Assembly: GCF_900142845.1 (NCBI RefSeq)
Contig: NZ_FSRU01000002.1
Span: 1,860,001-1,924,000, forward strand
Source of the DNA: Paraburkholderia phenazinium
GTDB lineage: Bacteria; Pseudomonadota; Gammaproteobacteria; Burkholderiales; Burkholderiaceae
Length of the DNA: 64,000 bases
Reading direction: 5' to 3'
The position numbers and the translations under genes are program-made. The notes under the pieces were generated by a model that was given only the letters and a program-made list of their open reading frames with translations, was not told the origin of the DNA and searched no databases. Shown here one piece after another: positions 1 to 8,596 of this stretch (its first letter is position 1; each line of letters starts with the position of its first letter).

Positions 1-1
1 C

Positions 2-199
2 GGCATGCTGATCGTCGGCATCCCGTACACCGAAAGCACGCTGACCACTACGCTGACCGGCGGCACCCCGTATGGCGCATCGCATTTCGCGCGGGCCGAC
101 TCCGCGGAACACGGCATTTCCGCCGACGAGAAGACGCTTGCCATCGCGCTCGGCGCACGCATCGCACGCACGGCCGCCGTCATGAGCGAACGGCCGTGA
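2..199 (+). CDS. wrbA: NAD(P)H:quinone oxidoreductase, WrbA-type, C-terminal part (5' end outside window)
   Basis: Only the last 66 or so codons are visible; the frame is open back to the window edge, so the gene starts upstream. The remaining peptide has the flavodoxin-like WrbA end: a GIPYTE strand, a GGTPYGASHFA loop (the segment that lies near FMN in WrbA) and a final helix with ALGARIA. WrbA proteins are cytosolic FMN enzymes that reduce quinones by two electrons using NAD(P)H. The stop codon overlaps the GTG start of the next gene, which suggests translational coupling. Family call is from motif recognition of a fragment. Confidence 0.75.
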   Translation, partial: GMLIVGIPYTESTLTTTLTGGTPYGASHFARADSAEHGISADEKTLAIALGARIARTAAVMSERP

Positions 200-672
200 G
201 CGTGCCGGATCGGGGGGCGGGAAAGTTCGAGTCGGGGGAGGCGGCTGATGGCGCATCTGCGCCTGCTGATGCGACGCCTACGCTTGCGTCCAACCTTGCC
301 CCACCCACCCGCCACCGCAGCGCCGCACTTGGCGCGGCCGCCGCGCTAATCGCGCTGATCGCCCTCTCGATTACCTGGGAATGGTGGCTCGCGCCGCTGC
401 GGCCGGGCGGCACCGCGCTCGTCATCAAAGCGGTGCCGCTGCTGCTCGCCCTGCCCGGCGTGCTGCGCCGACGGCTCTATACGCTGCAATGGGCGTCGAT
501 GCTGATCCTGCTGTATTTTGCCGAAGGCATCGTGCGCGGCATGAGCGACCGCGGCTTGTCTGCTCAGCTCGGCTGGCTCGAGACCCTGCTTGCGCTGGTG
601 TTCTTCGTCTGCGCGCTGGTTTACGTGGCCCCGTTCAAGCGGGCTGCGCGGCGTGCGAAACGGGCTGCGTGA
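196..672 (+). CDS. DUF2069 family inner-membrane protein
   Basis: 158-residue protein with four predicted membrane segments at about residues 44-63, 78-94, 100-118 and 129-147, the last followed by a basic tail (KRAARRAKRAA). The segments around TWEWWLAPL, LYTLQWASMLILLYFAEG and GWLETLLA are the usual landmarks of the small DUF2069 family, whose function is unknown. The first 40 residues are low-complexity (Gly/Ala/Pro/Asp) and are longer than I expect for the family. The GTG start overlaps the stop of the wrbA-like gene, but no strong ribosome site is visible, so the true start could be further in. In beta-proteobacteria this gene often follows wrbA. Confidence 0.7.
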   Translation: MSVPDRGAGKFESGEAADGASAPADATPTLASNLAPPTRHRSAALGAAAALIALIALSITWEWWLAPLRPGGTALVIKAVPLLLALPGVLRRRLYTLQWASMLILLYFAEGIVRGMSDRGLSAQLGWLETLLALVFFVCALVYVAPFKRAARRAKRAA

Positions 673-710
673 AAACATGCGCGGCCGCCTCACTTCACTG
701 ACCGACCATC

Positions 711-2219
711 ATGACCCAACACGCTTCCCAACCGGCATCCCAAAGCCCTTCGAACGCAGAGTCAGACGCGGGCTCGAGTGCGGGCTCAAGTGCGGGCTCA
801 AACGCAAGCACCGCCTTCCTCGCCGCCTGCCGTGACGCCATCGGCGCGGCGCACGTCCTCACCGATTCCCACGACACCGCCCCCTACCTCACCGACTGGC
901 GTCGTCGCTACACCGGCGCGGCCCGCGCGGTGTTGTGTCCGTCGACGCCCGCCGAAGTCGCCGCGCTCGTGAAGCTGGCGGTCGAATACCGCGTCGCGCT
1001 GGTGCCGCAGGGCGGCAATACCGGGCTCGCCGGCGGCGCCACGCCGGATGCGAGCGGCGCGCAAGCCGTCCTGAGTCTGCGGCGCCTGAACCGGGTGCGC
1101 GACATCGACCCGCACAACAACACCATCACCGTCGAAGCCGGCGTCATCCTCGCCGAGGTGCAGGCCCGCGCCGAAGACGCCGGCCGCCTGTTCCCGCTGA
1201 GTCTGGCCGCAGAAGGCAGTTGCACGATCGGCGGCAATCTCGCCACCAACGCGGGCGGCACCGGCGTGCTGCGCTACGGCAACACGCGCGAACTGTGCCT
1301 CGGCCTCGAAGTGGTCACCGCGCAAGGCGAGGTGTGGGACGGACTGCGCGGACTGCGCAAGGACAACACCGGCTACGATCTGCGCGATCTGTTCATCGGC
1401 GCGGAAGGCACGCTCGGCATCATCACCGCGGCCGTGCTGAAACTCCATCCGCAGCCCGCTGCGCGCGTCACGGCGCTCGCCGCCCTCGCCTCGCCGCATG
1501 CCGCGCTCGATTTTCTGGCGCTCACGCAACGCTTCGCCGGGCCGCTCCTGACCGGTTTCGAGTTGATGTCGGATTTCTGTCTGCGGCTCGTCGGCCGGCA
1601 TTTTCCGCAGATGCGCTATCCGTTCGCCGAGGCGCATGGGCAAGTCGTGCTGCTGGAGCTGTCGGATAGCGAAAGCGAAGAACATGGACGCGCCCTGTTC
1701 GAGCGGCTGATGGAAACCGCGCTCGAAGACGGTCTGGTACAAGACGCGGTGGTCGCGGAAAACCTCGGGCAATCGCAGGCGTTCTGGAATCTGCGCGAAC
1801 ACATTCCGCTCGCGCAAGCCGAAGAGGGTCTCAACATCAAGCACGACATCGCGGTGCCGATCTCGCGCATCGGCCACTTCATCGAAGCCACCGATGCCGC
1901 CATCGCCGAAGCCGTTCCAGGCGCGCGGATGGTGACCTTCGGGCACCTCGGCGACGGCAATCTGCACTACAACGTGCAGGCGCCCGAAGGCGTCGATGCG
2001 AAGGCGTTTCTCGCCGAATATCAAAGCCCGATCAACCAGATCGTCTACGACAGCGTGCACCGCCATCGCGGCAGCATCAGCGCGGAACATGGACTCGGCC
2101 AGTTGAAGATCGACGAAGCGATGCACTACAAAAGCGACGTCGAAGTGCAGTTGATGCGTGCCGTCAAACGCGCACTGGATCCGCTGAATCTGATGAACCC
2201 TGGCAAGGTGCTACGCTAA
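711..2219 (+). CDS. FAD-linked oxidase (D-2-hydroxyacid / D-2-hydroxyglutarate dehydrogenase type)
   Basis: 502 residues. An FAD_binding_4 domain (about residues 60-240) contains the phosphate-binding stretch PQGGNTGLAGGATP, and an FAD-oxidase C domain (about 255-500) contains GHLGDGNLHYNV and the C-terminal SAEHGLGQLK motif that positions the substrate carboxylate. This is the GlcD/D2HGDH/D-LDH family, which oxidises D-2-hydroxyacids and passes electrons to an acceptor; the exact substrate cannot be read from sequence. The first 30 residues are a Ser/Ala/Gly tail built from a 12-bp tandem repeat (about 766-802) and are probably unstructured. It starts 38 bases after the DUF2069 gene on the same strand. 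Confidence 0.85.
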   Translation: MTQHASQPASQSPSNAESDAGSSAGSSAGSNASTAFLAACRDAIGAAHVLTDSHDTAPYLTDWRRRYTGAARAVLCPSTPAEVAALVKLAVEYRVALVPQGGNTGLAGGATPDASGAQAVLSLRRLNRVRDIDPHNNTITVEAGVILAEVQARAEDAGRLFPLSLAAEGSCTIGGNLATNAGGTGVLRYGNTRELCLGLEVVTAQGEVWDGLRGLRKDNTGYDLRDLFIGAEGTLGIITAAVLKLHPQPAARVTALAALASPHAALDFLALTQRFAGPLLTGFELMSDFCLRLVGRHFPQMRYPFAEAHGQVVLLELSDSESEEHGRALFERLMETALEDGLVQDAVVAENLGQSQAFWNLREHIPLAQAEEGLNIKHDIAVPISRIGHFIEATDAAIAEAVPGARMVTFGHLGDGNLHYNVQAPEGVDAKAFLAEYQSPINQIVYDSVHRHRGSISAEHGLGQLKIDEAMHYKSDVEVQLMRAVKRALDPLNLMNPGKVLR

Positions 2220-2257
2220 GGGCATGAGCCGATAAGGCGAGCGCAGGAGTACCGTCC

Positions 2258-3097
2258 GTGAAGATTCGTGTGCTGTCCGACCTGCATCTGGAGTGCGACG
2301 AGCCGGAGGTGATTCCGCATGCTCAGGCGGATCTGATCGTGCTCGCCGGCGACATCCACAATCACGCAGCCGGTCCGCGCTGGGCCGCGGAGACCTTCGA
2401 CGGCGCCGCGCCCGTCGTCTACGTGCCGGGCAATCACGAATACTACGACGGCGAGTTCGGTGCGCTGGAAGCGGCCATGCACGACGCGGCGGCATCGGTC
2501 GACAACGTCCATCTGCTGAACAACACGGCGCTGGTCGATCCGGCCGGCGCGTGGCGGGTGCTCGGCACCACCTTGTGGACCGACTTCACGCTCTATGGCG
2601 CCGACGATGAAGCGCTCTCGGCATCGATCGCCGCGGCCCAGCGGGCGATGCTCGATTTCCGCGGCCTGATCCAGGTGATGTGGCCGCATGGCGGCACAGG
2701 GACCCACCACACCATCCGCGCCGAAGACGCCACGGCAGCGCGCAATTTCACGCCCGCCGACACGCTGGCCCTGCACGCGCGGGCGCGCGCGTGGCTCGAG
2801 AGCGAACTGGCCAAACCGTTTGGGGGTAAGACGATTGTCGTCACGCATCATGCGCCGCATCGGCTGAGTCTTGCCGAGCGTTATGCGGACGACCGGGTGT
2901 CGGCGGGCTTCGTCAACCACCTGCCGACGCTGGTGCGCTCGCCCGTCGCACTGTGGATTCACGGCCATACGCACACGTCGTTCGACTATACGGTCGACGC
3001 CACACGCGTGGTGTGCAACCCGCGCGGCTATCTCGACCGTCGCACGGGGCTACCTGAAAATCCGCGGTTTGCGTGGGACAAGGTGGTCGAACTCTAG
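2258..3097 (+). CDS. Calcineurin-like metallophosphoesterase
   Basis: 279 residues with all five metallophosphoesterase signatures in order: DLHLE (res 7-11), GDIHNH, GNHEYY, HHAPH and GHTH near the C-terminus. These ligate the two metal ions of the phosphoesterase core. The family hydrolyses phosphomono- or diesters; the substrate is not predictable. The predicted start is GTG at 2258, with a GCAGGAGT ribosome site about 5 bases upstream, and this start begins directly with the first beta strand (MKIRVLSDLH). No signal peptide, so cytosolic. Confidence 0.85.
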   Translation: MKIRVLSDLHLECDEPEVIPHAQADLIVLAGDIHNHAAGPRWAAETFDGAAPVVYVPGNHEYYDGEFGALEAAMHDAAASVDNVHLLNNTALVDPAGAWRVLGTTLWTDFTLYGADDEALSASIAAAQRAMLDFRGLIQVMWPHGGTGTHHTIRAEDATAARNFTPADTLALHARARAWLESELAKPFGGKTIVVTHHAPHRLSLAERYADDRVSAGFVNHLPTLVRSPVALWIHGHTHTSFDYTVDATRVVCNPRGYLDRRTGLPENPRFAWDKVVEL

Positions 3098-3158
3098 CCG
3101 TCAGGACGACGAAGACTGCATGCGCCGCGTTGGGCGCACCGCTCATACGACCCGGCGC

Positions 3159-3314
3159 TTAACGGCGGCGCGTATAGCCGGCTGCGTCGCGGCGTTCGGC
3201 CCGAATGGGGATCAGTTGCGGTTGCGCCCGCAGATTGCGCAGCAGGTCGCGCGACGCGGCAATTCCAATCAGTCCCAGCATGACGGCCACGCCGATCAAC
3301 AGATGCGTATCCAT
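3159..3314 (-). CDS. Small single-span membrane protein, 51 residues
   Basis: A short open frame on the minus strand reads MDTHLLIGVAVMLGLIGIAA, then a cytoplasmic-looking basic region (SRDLLRNLRAQ, RAERRD, YTRRR). The start has a strong AGAGGGA ribosome site 4-5 bases upstream (complement of 3318-3327). One hydrophobic helix spans about residues 5-20. It lies between the phosphoesterase and the LysR gene and is transcribed in the direction of neither neighbour's operon on the plus strand. I do not recognise a family. Start context, hydrophobic design and GC-rich codon use make it more likely a gene than chance. Confidence 0.55.
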   Translation of the reverse strand: MDTHLLIGVAVMLGLIGIAASRDLLRNLRAQPQLIPIRAERRDAAGYTRRR

Positions 3315-3465
3315 GAGTCCCTCTTCATTCCAGTAAAGTCCGGTTCCTGACAGCCGGCCAACAGTGGCTGCCAGTGCGTTGACCTCACGTTACCAAATCA
3401 AATCGGCGCGAGAAGTAAGGAAATGTTGCGACGCGGCGCTTGTGTAACAGGGCGCCAGTCAGGCC

Positions 3466-4404
3466 TCACGTCCGCGCGAACTTGCGCAGCTCGGCCTGAT
3501 CCGCCGCCAGCGTGGCCGGCAACTCGTCGCGCAGGAACTCGACCCAGGTGCGGATCTTCGCGTCGAGATACTGGCGCGACGCATACAGCGCGTACAGATT
3601 CATTTCCTGCGACGTGTACTCCGGCATCACCCACACCAGTTGACCGCTGCGCAGGCCGCTGATGGCCGAGTAAATCGGCAGCAGACCGAGCCCCATCCCC
3701 TCGCGTACAGCCACCGCCAGCGCTTCGGCCACATTCACCTGGAAGGTCGCCGCCCCGAGTGCAAAGGTTTCCTGACCGTTCGGGCCGTCGAAGGTCCATT
3801 CGTCGGTCGGGAACACCGGCGTCACCATTTGCAGGCAGGTGTGGCGGCTCAGGTCCGAGGGCGACTGCGGCACGCCGTTGCGCTCCAGGTAGGCCGGCGA
3901 GGCACAGGCAATACTGAATGCACTGCCCAGACGCTGCGACACCAGACCCGAATCCGGCAGATCCTGCGCCAGCACGAGTGCGACGTCGTAGCCCTCGTCG
4001 AGCAGGTCGGGCACGCGCTGCGCCAGCGTCAATTCAATATGCACTTCCGGATAGCGCTGCTGATAGCGCCCGACGGCCGGCACCACATAGTGCTGGCCGA
4101 AACTCGTCATGGCGTGGACCTTGAGCTTGCCGGACGGCCTCGCGTGAGCGTCGCTCGCCTCGGCTTCCGCCTGATCGACGTACGCCAGAATCTGCTCGCA
4201 ACGCTGCAGATACCGCTCGCCGGCCTCGGTGAGCGCGATACGGCGCGTGGTGCGATTGAGCAGCCGCGTGCGCAGATGCGCTTCGAGATCCGAAACGGCG
4301 CGCGAGGCATACGCGGTGGTCGTGTTCAGGTGCTGCGCGGCACCCGTGAAACTGCCCGCTTCGACGACCCGGACAAATACGCGCATGTTTTGAAGCGTAT
4401 CCAT
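3466..4404 (-). CDS. LysR-family regulator of the adjacent efflux operon (AaeR-like)
   Basis: 312 residues. The N-terminal winged helix-turn-helix covers about residues 3-62 (FVRVVEAGSFTGAAQHL, then SRAVSDLEAHL), followed by a substrate-binding domain (about 92-295) typical of LysR. The gene is divergent from the RND-factor/FUSC/DUF1656/HlyD operon with a 155-base intergenic region that holds a dyad and a sigma-70-like promoter. The layout mirrors E. coli aaeR-aaeXAB, where AaeR activates an aromatic-acid efflux pump; by analogy this protein probably responds to an aromatic acid. The inducer is inference. Confidence 0.85.
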   Translation of the reverse strand: MDTLQNMRVFVRVVEAGSFTGAAQHLNTTTAYASRAVSDLEAHLRTRLLNRTTRRIALTEAGERYLQRCEQILAYVDQAEAEASDAHARPSGKLKVHAMTSFGQHYVVPAVGRYQQRYPEVHIELTLAQRVPDLLDEGYDVALVLAQDLPDSGLVSQRLGSAFSIACASPAYLERNGVPQSPSDLSRHTCLQMVTPVFPTDEWTFDGPNGQETFALGAATFQVNVAEALAVAVREGMGLGLLPIYSAISGLRSGQLVWVMPEYTSQEMNLYALYASRQYLDAKIRTWVEFLRDELPATLAADQAELRKFART

Positions 4405-4465
4405 ACATATCCTTGGTAAGACAAGGGGATTGTTACATGCTTCGTAAGAGCGATTGTCTCAGATA

Positions 4466-4492
4466 CCGTAAAAATGCCTTGCATCTTTACGG
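4466..4492. promoter_or_regulatory. Interrupted palindrome, candidate LysR operator
   Basis: CCGTAAA at 4466-4472 is mirrored by TTTACGG at 4486-4492, with inner ATG and CAT also symmetric. It sits immediately upstream of the -35 position of the efflux promoter, where LysR activators normally bind. Assignment to the adjacent LysR protein is inference from position and symmetry. Confidence 0.45.
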
Positions 4493-4493
4493 G

Positions 4494-4522
4494 TTATTCA
4501 GGAATAGATCGAAAAATATAAT
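4494..4522 (+). promoter_or_regulatory. Sigma-70-type promoter for the efflux operon
   Basis: A perfect TATAAT at 4517-4522 is preceded at 17-base spacing by a weak TTATTC (4494-4499). A weak -35 next to an operator-like dyad fits an activator-dependent promoter. The start codon lies 38 bases downstream. Confidence 0.45.
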
Positions 4523-4559
4523 AACGCACAGGGTTCTTTAGTCAATTAAGGGGGAAATC

Positions 4560-6167
4560 GTGCAGTCTCCGGTACAAAAAGGGATCGCGGCGCTCGTCGT
4601 TCTTACGATCTCACTAACAATCGCCGGCTGCGCCAGTACCGGAGGCATCGCCCCGCAAGCCAGCGGAATCGCGCCGTCCGCGCTCGATGCCGGCGCCGCG
4701 ATCCGGGCCGCCAATGCCGATGCGCAATGGCCGGCGGCCGACTGGTGGCGCGCCTATCGCGATCCGCAGCTCAACGCGTGGATCGACGCCGCCCAGGCCA
4801 ACAATCCGACGCTCGCGGTTGCACAGGCGCGAGTGCGCGAAGCGCGATCGCTGGCCGGCGTGGCGCACGCGGCGCTGTCGCCGCAGGTCAACGGCAATCT
4901 GTCGCTCGAGCGTCAACACTGGCCGGACAATATCTATTACGGCCCGGGCTCCCTCGCCGACTCGAACACCTACGACAACACCGGCACGATCGGCCTGTCC
5001 TATCACCTCGACCTGTGGGGCAAGGACAAGAACGCCGCCGAACGCGCGCTCGACGCCGCTCATGCCAGCGCCGCCGACGAACGCGCCGCCCAGCTCGAGC
5101 TCGAAGCGAACGTGGTGCGGTCGTATATCGGCCTGTCGATGAATTACGCGCTGCTCGATATCGCCCAGGCCACGCTCGCGCAGCAGCAGCAGATCGTCGA
5201 GCTCGCCACGCGGCGCCTGAAAGGTGGCATCGGCACCCAGCTCGAGGTGAGCCAGGCCGAAACGCCGGTGCCCGAATACGAACGCCAGATCGACGCGCTC
5301 GAAGAACAGATCGCCCTCGGCCGCAATCAGCTTGCGGCGCTGGCCGGCAAAGGTCCGGGCGCGGGCGACTCGATCACGCGGCCGACGCTCGCGCTGGACG
5401 CGCCGGCCGGCCTGCCGTCCGCGTTGCCTGCCGAGCTGCTGGGCCACCGGCCCGACATCGTCGCGGCGCGCTGGACGGTGGCGGCACAGGCGCGCGGCAT
5501 CGACGTCGCCAAGGCCAACTTCTATCCGGACGTCAACCTGCTCGCGTCGATTGGCGGTTATGCCGCGGCGGGCCCGCTGTTCCAGTTCCTGCGCTCGGCG
5601 AACGGCGGCTGGACGGCGGGCCCGGCGCTGTCGCTGCCGATCTTCGACGGCGGCCGGCTACGCTCGGAACTGGGCGCCGCGGATGCGGGCTACGACACGG
5701 CGGTCGAACAGTACAACCAGACCATCGTCAGCGCGTTGAAGGACGTGGCCGACCAGGTCGTGCGCATTCGCTCGCTGGAAACCCAGGCCGACGATGCGCA
5801 GCGCTCGGTGGCCGCCGCGCGCAAGAACTATGACCTGTCGAAGGAAGGCTACCGGCGCGGTCTGACGGATTACCTGAACGTGCTGGTCGCGCAGAACCAG
5901 TTGCTGCGTGCCCAGGAAGGGGTTGCTCGCATTCAGGCGCAGCGTCTGGGCGCGCATGCCTCGCTGATGACCGCGCTCGGCGGCGGCCTCGCCGATCCGG
6001 CGGACGGTCCGAAGCAGGATGAGACCTTGCCTGCGCATGGCAAGGGCAAGGGAGCGGCGGCAAGCGCGACGCCGGCTTCCGGTGGCGACGCAGCGACGCA
6101 CACGGTCAACAACGCGAACGCATCGGCCAGCAGCCAAGCCTCCGCTCACGCAACCGCTGCGCAGTAA
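4560..6167 (+). CDS. Outer-membrane efflux lipoprotein, NodT/OprM family
   Basis: 535 residues. A lipoprotein signal peptide ends in LTIAGC, with Cys24 as the predicted lipidation site. Two OEP domains follow (about residues 60-250 and 280-465), with long helical stretches and the conserved GHRPDIVAARW between them. The last 65 residues are a low-complexity Lys/Ala/Ser tail. TolC-like trimers form the outer-membrane channel of tripartite pumps. Starts at GTG with AAGGGGGA upstream. It is first in an operon with the FUSC, DUF1656 and HlyD genes, so the whole trans-envelope pump is co-encoded, unlike E. coli aaeXAB, which lacks a dedicated channel. Confidence 0.9.
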   Translation: MQSPVQKGIAALVVLTISLTIAGCASTGGIAPQASGIAPSALDAGAAIRAANADAQWPAADWWRAYRDPQLNAWIDAAQANNPTLAVAQARVREARSLAGVAHAALSPQVNGNLSLERQHWPDNIYYGPGSLADSNTYDNTGTIGLSYHLDLWGKDKNAAERALDAAHASAADERAAQLELEANVVRSYIGLSMNYALLDIAQATLAQQQQIVELATRRLKGGIGTQLEVSQAETPVPEYERQIDALEEQIALGRNQLAALAGKGPGAGDSITRPTLALDAPAGLPSALPAELLGHRPDIVAARWTVAAQARGIDVAKANFYPDVNLLASIGGYAAAGPLFQFLRSANGGWTAGPALSLPIFDGGRLRSELGAADAGYDTAVEQYNQTIVSALKDVADQVVRIRSLETQADDAQRSVAAARKNYDLSKEGYRRGLTDYLNVLVAQNQLLRAQEGVARIQAQRLGAHASLMTALGGGLADPADGPKQDETLPAHGKGKGAAASATPASGGDAATHTVNNANASASSQASAHATAAQ

Positions 6168-6182
6168 AAGGCCGCGCTCACC

Positions 6183-8393
6183 ATGTCCGCCTCCCCCTCT
6201 TCCGCCCCGCGCCAGCCGCTGACGTTCGCGACGCTCTATGCGGCCACCGCCGACTGGGCGCGCACCGACGGGCTCACGTGGATCTATGTCTTCAAGGCGC
6301 TGACCGCTGCGTTTCTCGCGCTCGGCATCGCCATGAAGCTGGACCTGCCACAGCCGCGTACGGCGATGACCACGGTGTTCATCCTGATGACGCAGCAAAG
6401 CGGCCGCGTGCTCGCCAAAAGCTTCTACCGGATCTGCGGCACGCTGGTCGGTCTCGTGGTGATGCTGGTGTTCATCAGCCTGTTTTCTCAGCAGCCCGAA
6501 CTGTTTATCGGCGCAACGGCGATCTGGGTCGGCATCTGCACCGCGGGCTCCGCGCGCAACCGCAACTTCCGCTCGTATGGTTTCGTGCTGGCCGGCTATA
6601 CGGCTGCGCTGATCGGCATTCCGGCTTCGCAGAATCCCGACGGCGCCTATATGTCGGCGCTCACGCGAGTGGCCGAGATCACGCTCGGTATCGTCTGTTC
6701 GGGCGCGGTCAGCGCGCTGATTTTCCCGCAGCACGTGGGCGAACAGATGCGCACCACCGTGCGGGCCCGCTTCAGCGCATTCGTGGAATACGTGTCGGCG
6801 TCGCTCTCGGGACGGTTCGACCGGGCGCAGATCGAAGCCACTAACGCGCGCTTCGTGGCGGACATCGTCGGCTTCGAGACGACCCGCAGCGTCGCCGTGT
6901 TCGAAAGCCCCGACTCGCGGATGAGAAGCGGGCGCCTCTCGCGGCTCAACAGCGAGTTCATGACCGCTTCGACGCGTTTTCATGCGCTGCACCAGTTGAT
7001 GAACCGGCTGCACGATGCGCAGGCGACGACCGTCATCGACGCGTTCGAGCCGTATTTCAGGGAAATCGCCCCGCTGCTCGACAAGTCGGGCGAGCCTGTC
7101 CTCACCGCCGCCGACGCCGTGCATGCCGCCGCCCAGCTCGAAGCGTACAAGGCTGAATTGCCGCAGCGGGTGCGCGCGACGCGCGCCGCACTGGAGACGC
7201 GAGCCGACGCCGACGTGCCGATGCTCGACTTCGACACGGCCGCGGAACTGCTCTACCGCTTCGTCGACGATCTGCACGCCTACGCAGCCACTTACGCGTC
7301 GCTGGCGGTCGATACGCACGAACGCGAGCGCTGGGTCGAGCGCTACACGCCGAAGACCAATGCGCTTGCGGCGGGCATCGGCGGTTTGCGCGCCGCGTTC
7401 GTGGTGGCATTGCTGGGCGCCGTGTGGATCGCCACCGCCTGGCCGAGCGGCGTTTCCCTGGTGCTGACGGGGGCGGCCACCTGCGCGCTGGCGTCGTCGT
7501 CACCGTATCCGGCCCGCATGGCGTTCCAGATGGCAATGGGCACGACCCTGGCGGCGCTCGTTGGACTAGTGCTGACCTTCGGCGTGTATCCGCACATCGA
7601 CGGTTTCCCGTTGCTGTGTGTCGTGCTGACGCCGTGCCTCGGACTCGGCGTGTTCATGACGACGCGCCCGAAGCTGCTCGGCTACGGCTTTGGCTACTGC
7701 GTGTTCTTCTGCACGCTGGCGGGTCCGGACAACCTGTTCCACTACGACCCGACCGCGTTCATGAACGATGCGATGGCGATCGTGCTGTCGATGCTGGTGA
7801 CGTCTGTTGTATGCGCAACCGTGTTGCCGCCGACGACACCGTGGATGCGTAACCGTCTGCTGATCGACCTGCGCCGCGCGGTGGTGGCGACCTGTCATGC
7901 ACGCCTGACGCGGCTGCGTTCCCGCTTCGAAAGCGGCGCACGCGATCTGGTGTTCCAGATCAACGGCCTCGCCGAAGGCGAACCGGAATTCAGGCACGAC
8001 ACGTTCCGCTGGCTCTTCGCGGTGCTGGAAGTGGGCAACGCGATGCTCGATTTGCGCCGCGAGATTGCGACGCTGCCGGCTAACCCGCGTTACGCGGCGA
8101 AGACCGCGTGGCGCGAAGCCGAACGCAAGACACGCGATGCGGTGGCCGCGCTGTTCGACCGGCCGAGCGCGCAGCGGATGGACGCGGCGCTGGCGGCGAC
8201 GGCCGCGGCGACTGCCGCCGTGCAAGATTTGCTGACGACGTTCGCGCCGCCGCGTGAAGAGCGTCATCAACTGCAACGCATTTTGAGTCATCTGCATTTC
8301 ATTCGTACTGCGCTGCTCGATCCGCAATCGCCGCTGGAAGCGCTGGTGGGCGAGCGGAGCGAGGGGCAAGAAGGAGTTCGCCATGCCACGTGA
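6183..8393 (+). CDS. FUSC-family inner-membrane efflux pump (AaeB-like)
   Basis: 736 residues in the aromatic-acid exporter/FUSC architecture: an N-terminal block of about five to six membrane helices (about res 35-185), a soluble middle region (about 190-385), a second membrane block (about 390-560) and a C-terminal cytoplasmic region. Sequence landmarks include AMTTVFILMTQQSGRVLAKSF and the GTLVG helix. AaeB uses the proton gradient to export hydroxylated aromatic acids. It follows the channel gene by 15 bases and overlaps the DUF1656 gene by 11 bases. Confidence 0.88.
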   Translation: MSASPSSAPRQPLTFATLYAATADWARTDGLTWIYVFKALTAAFLALGIAMKLDLPQPRTAMTTVFILMTQQSGRVLAKSFYRICGTLVGLVVMLVFISLFSQQPELFIGATAIWVGICTAGSARNRNFRSYGFVLAGYTAALIGIPASQNPDGAYMSALTRVAEITLGIVCSGAVSALIFPQHVGEQMRTTVRARFSAFVEYVSASLSGRFDRAQIEATNARFVADIVGFETTRSVAVFESPDSRMRSGRLSRLNSEFMTASTRFHALHQLMNRLHDAQATTVIDAFEPYFREIAPLLDKSGEPVLTAADAVHAAAQLEAYKAELPQRVRATRAALETRADADVPMLDFDTAAELLYRFVDDLHAYAATYASLAVDTHERERWVERYTPKTNALAAGIGGLRAAFVVALLGAVWIATAWPSGVSLVLTGAATCALASSSPYPARMAFQMAMGTTLAALVGLVLTFGVYPHIDGFPLLCVVLTPCLGLGVFMTTRPKLLGYGFGYCVFFCTLAGPDNLFHYDPTAFMNDAMAIVLSMLVTSVVCATVLPPTTPWMRNRLLIDLRRAVVATCHARLTRLRSRFESGARDLVFQINGLAEGEPEFRHDTFRWLFAVLEVGNAMLDLRREIATLPANPRYAAKTAWREAERKTRDAVAALFDRPSAQRMDAALAATAAATAAVQDLLTTFAPPREERHQLQRILSHLHFIRTALLDPQSPLEALVGERSEGQEGVRHAT

Positions 8394-8583
8394 AGTTGCT
8401 GTCCTCGATGCGTACGTACCGGCCATTGTGCTGCTGTTCATTGCCGGCGCGGCGCTGACCTGGGTGCTGGACCGTGCGATTGCCTATACGGGTCTTTATC
8501 GCGTGGTGTGGCATCCCAACCTGTTCCGGGCCAGCTTGCTCGTGTGTGTGTGCGGCGTGCTGGGTCTCGCCGTTTATCGTTGA
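8383..8583 (+). CDS. DUF1656 small membrane protein (AaeX-like)
   Basis: 66 residues, two predicted membrane helices (about res 12-32 and 46-64) linked by a short loop containing YRVVWHPNLF. DUF1656/AaeX proteins accompany FUSC-HlyD pumps; their role is not established. Starts inside the end of the FUSC gene, and the HlyD start lies 13 bases after its stop, so the three are translationally linked. Confidence 0.88.
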   Translation: MPREVAVLDAYVPAIVLLFIAGAALTWVLDRAIAYTGLYRVVWHPNLFRASLLVCVCGVLGLAVYR

Positions 8584-8596
8584 TCAGAGTCGAATC

